Virus record (IMG/VR): IMGVR_UViG_3300007519_000053
Coordinates: 1 to 29,501 of that record
Strand: one strand, 5' to 3'
Length of the DNA: 29,501 bases
From: a virus
Shown in pieces: positions 27,429 to 29,501 of this stretch. Position 1 is the stretch's first letter. Every line of letters begins with the position of its first letter. A program made the position numbers and the translations under genes. The notes below the pieces were generated by a model, which saw only the letters and a list, made by a program, of their open reading frames with translations, ran no database searches and was not told the origin of the DNA.

Positions 27429-29501
27429 TGTTCTTATCCTGTGCTGCGGCAATTTTGGCGGCTAGAGTGTCCGCTTTGAGCTGATTGGCTGCAATCATCG
27501 CCTCTTGCACCAGCTTGTCGCGGGCGATGTCTTGAGTGCCTGCGGCGATGCGCGCTTTGAGAACGCGCTCCTTGGCAGCGTTTTGAGCGTCTGCGGTAAT
27601 CTTGAGCTGCGATACCTGCGCGTCTATGCCCTTCATCTGCAAGAGAGCCTGCGAAGGGTCCATAGGAGTATTCTGTTTGCCAGACTCAGCAGCCGCAGCT
27701 TCGTCCTGCGCTTGGCCGTCCTTGATGGCCTTCTCGACTTCGGGAGTAACCACCTTGAAGTACCTGCCGGGGTTAGTCAGACCAAACAGCATAGTCAAGT
27801 CTTCGATGGTGTTGTAAATCTGCTCCAGAGACGTGAACGGATTATCAAGCCCCATGGTCGCCATGATTGACTCTTGTTTCTCCAAAACAAACTGCAAGCC
27901 AGCAAGCCGCTGCTCCGGGCTGGTAGTCCCAAGTCCGACGTTGGGAACAGCAGCAAGATCGCAGCTGAACCCGGTCAGGTTGACCGGCAGCACTACGCCC
28001 TTCGTCTGGATAACCTGAATAGGGTCAAGGTGAGATATGCTGAGGCGCAACATCTTCTTAAAGATGCCGATAATTGCTGTTTGCACGATGTTGCGCACCA
28101 TCAGCTCTGCTTGGCCTTTTGCCATGGCGATAGTGTTCTGCACCGCTTGCGCATCCGTAGACTGCATCGCATTAGCGTCAAGACCAGTTGACGCCTTTGT
28201 AAAGCCGGTGCGCTGTTCCGTGTCTTGCTCGATGTGCAGGACAAGCGGAAGCAGGCCAGCAGCAGTAAACGGGATGTCTACCACCTGAACAGGCCCGCGA
28301 CTTTTGATCGGAGCGCCAAGCGCGGGGTTCATAAGGTCGGCAAAGTCAATCAGTGAGGGGTCGCCAGCAAGCCTAGGGTTGTTTGAGGCATGTGCGTTGT
28401 CCAGCATTGCCCTAAGCAGCGACGTTTCAATGTCTTGCTTGTCTTCTGTTATGTCGCTAATAGACCTGCCGATAGCTGAGAACGGGATAGGGTCGTGCTG
28501 TAGCAAGTCGATTTCATAGTCGTCAATTTCTTCGTGGTGCAAGTACTCGTAGGCATTGCCGCCGAAGTAGAACAAGTACAGCTGAGGATAGCCCAATTTT
28601 TTTATGTCGAACCAGCAGTAAGTCTCAGTCAGCATAATATCAACAGCAGTAATGTCTTTGCTGTCGGCCATGTCCTGCGTCGGTTGGTAGCCCCGACGGG
28701 TACGCGCAACGTCAGAGTAGTCGCCGGTCTCTTTGCTCGTAGCGGTAAGCGAACGCCAGTCATCGTGGTCAAGCCCCATCTCGATTGCCTTGGCAACCGT
28801 GACGGTTCGTTGCAAGCCGTGTACCTTGGCGTCCTCGATCTTTGTGGCTTCGCTGTTGATGAAGAAGTTGTAGATCGGAAACGCCTCAGTGACAATCGAG
28901 CCATGAGGAAACGTTTGCGTCGCAAACACGTTGTACAACGGCGGAACGTCCATATCCCCCTCTACAGGGGATTGTTCTGGCTCAAAGTACGTGATTTTGT
29001 TGATGTCCACGTTGGGGAGCTCTTCGATGTCTGAGACTTGAGACGCAGTGACACCGTACATAGTGAGCTGTCGTGGGGTCGGGCTCTCGACCCAAGTGGT
29101 CCTGATTGGACCAGCTTTCAGGCGAAGAGACTCTTGGATAGCGTTCTGCAACACAAAGTAGCCGCCACTGGCGGCAAAGCGCTGCTGCACAAACAGCTCT
29201 TGCTGCTCAATAACAGCAGCGTGGCTGATATTTGTGGGTATGTAATTCACAGGGCGGTTGGAGTGCATAAGCGTGCGCATGATTGACGGCAGCGCAGTCC
29301 TTATGGTGTCGGCAACAACAGTCTTGACCGCTGTTGACCTGCCCGCAGCCGTGGGAACAGAAGACCCGCCGTTTATGTAATCCTCGGCCACCGCCCAATC
29401 AACGCTGAACTCTGATAGCATGAACGCCACCGCCGTCTCGGTGTTGGCTTTGGCCTCTAAAGTGGCGGCTTCCAGCGTGATGCCGATTTTTCGCTTTGCC
29501 A
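27367..29501 (-). CDS. Portal protein, P22-like type (5' end outside the window)
   Basis: The frame is open to the right edge, so the true start lies outside the window and GTG 29430 is not the real start. At least 710 residues are visible. The sequence HSNRPVNYIPTNISHAAVIE, then QNAIQESLRLKAGPIRTTWV, and IGRSISDITEDKQDIETSLL followed by RAMLDNAHASNNPRLAG, matches the portal family in which a dodecamer forms the DNA entry ring. The C-terminal 100 residues are helical and charged (MKGIDAQVSQLKITADAQNA onward), a likely barrel and tail. SPVEGDMD near the visible residue 180 comes from a dyad. The terminase is not in this window, so it probably lies further right. Confidence 0.85.
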   Translation of the reverse strand, partial: AKRKIGITLEAATLEAKANTETAVAFMLSEFSVDWAVAEDYINGGSSVPTAAGRSTAVKTVVADTIRTALPSIMRTLMHSNRPVNYIPTNISHAAVIEQQELFVQQRFAASGGYFVLQNAIQESLRLKAGPIRTTWVESPTPRQLTMYGVTASQVSDIEELPNVDINKITYFEPEQSPVEGDMDVPPLYNVFATQTFPHGSIVTEAFPIYNFFINSEATKIEDAKVHGLQRTVTVAKAIEMGLDHDDWRSLTATSKETGDYSDVARTRRGYQPTQDMADSKDITAVDIMLTETYCWFDIKKLGYPQLYLFYFGGNAYEYLHHEEIDDYEIDLLQHDPIPFSAIGRSISDITEDKQDIETSLLRAMLDNAHASNNPRLAGDPSLIDFADLMNPALGAPIKSRGPVQVVDIPFTAAGLLPLVLHIEQDTEQRTGFTKASTGLDANAMQSTDAQAVQNTIAMAKGQAELMVRNIVQTAIIGIFKKMLRLSISHLDPIQVIQTKGVVLPVNLTGFSCDLAAVPNVGLGTTSPEQRLAGLQFVLEKQESIMATMGLDNPFTSLEQIYNTIEDLTMLFGLTNPGRYFKVVTPEVEKAIKDGQAQDEAAAAESGKQNTPMDPSQALLQMKGIDAQVSQLKITADAQNAAKERVLKARIAAGTQDIARDKLVQEAMIAANQLKADTLAAKIAAAQDKNNDQSEPTASAGRSEASSKKS
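28955..28972. repeat. 18-bp dyad, copy 30 (in gene)
   Basis: TCCCCCT-CTAC-AGGGGAT, in the portal gene, read on the - strand as S-P-V-E-G-D-M. The second base departs from the consensus. Confidence 0.8.

Noticed and set aside
496-28972. The dyad as a family of mobile micro-insertions
   Set aside because: Copies share no flanks, no target duplication and no spacer sequence, so copying of one element is unlikely. The 18-bp length would keep the frame, so this is disfavoured but not excluded.

Overview
The window is part of the genome of a tailed phage with a podovirus-type gene set. It is fairly GC-rich and densely packed. It uses ordinary Shine-Dalgarno sites and carries one near-consensus sigma70 promoter, so the host is a bacterium with a standard vegetative sigma factor. 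The host group cannot be read from the sequence. No integrase, repressor, terminase or canonical lysis cassette was seen.

Layout: bases 1-12285 read on the + strand. They start with small unknown, probably early genes (2-2986), then an SNF2/DEAH-type helicase (2983-4326) and a small membrane protein (4670-4804). A strong promoter at 4814-4842 opens the replication block: Cas4-like nuclease, small accessory genes, family A DNA polymerase, RusA-like resolvase and a primase-polymerase/RecA-fold helicase. Bases 12286-29501 read on the - strand and hold the virion genes in the order of transcription: portal (running off the right edge), small post-portal protein, scaffold, SU10-type (DUF5309) capsid protein, two small head genes, adaptor, tail fibre, tail/nozzle protein, a further structural protein, a T7 gp13-like GNAT-fold protein, and a set of probable ejection proteins that includes a 1261-residue protein with an N-terminal tail-lysozyme domain. 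The two arms converge with their stop codons abutting at 12285/12286.

The most striking signal is not a gene. An 18-bp dyad with consensus WTMCCCY-N4-RGGGKAW occurs about 30 times, roughly once per kilobase, over the whole window and on both arms. Ten copies lie between genes, several of them joined to a TAA stop codon and 14-15 bp before the next start. The others lie inside genes and are read in all three frames, mostly in linker-like stretches as S-P-x-E-G or I-P-x-x-G. Use of three frames, free spacer sequence and arms that often do not pair with each other suggest selection on DNA (a dimeric protein site with half-site RGGGKAW) rather than on a peptide or an RNA hairpin.

Other non-coding signals are a duplicated structured leader (about 190-264 and 1584-1656), an 11-bp inverted repeat framing the 4814 promoter, a 13-bp perfect hairpin at 7167-7200, and competing hairpins in the 6073-6234 gap. 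All calls were made by eye from the sequence and its translations; no database search was run.
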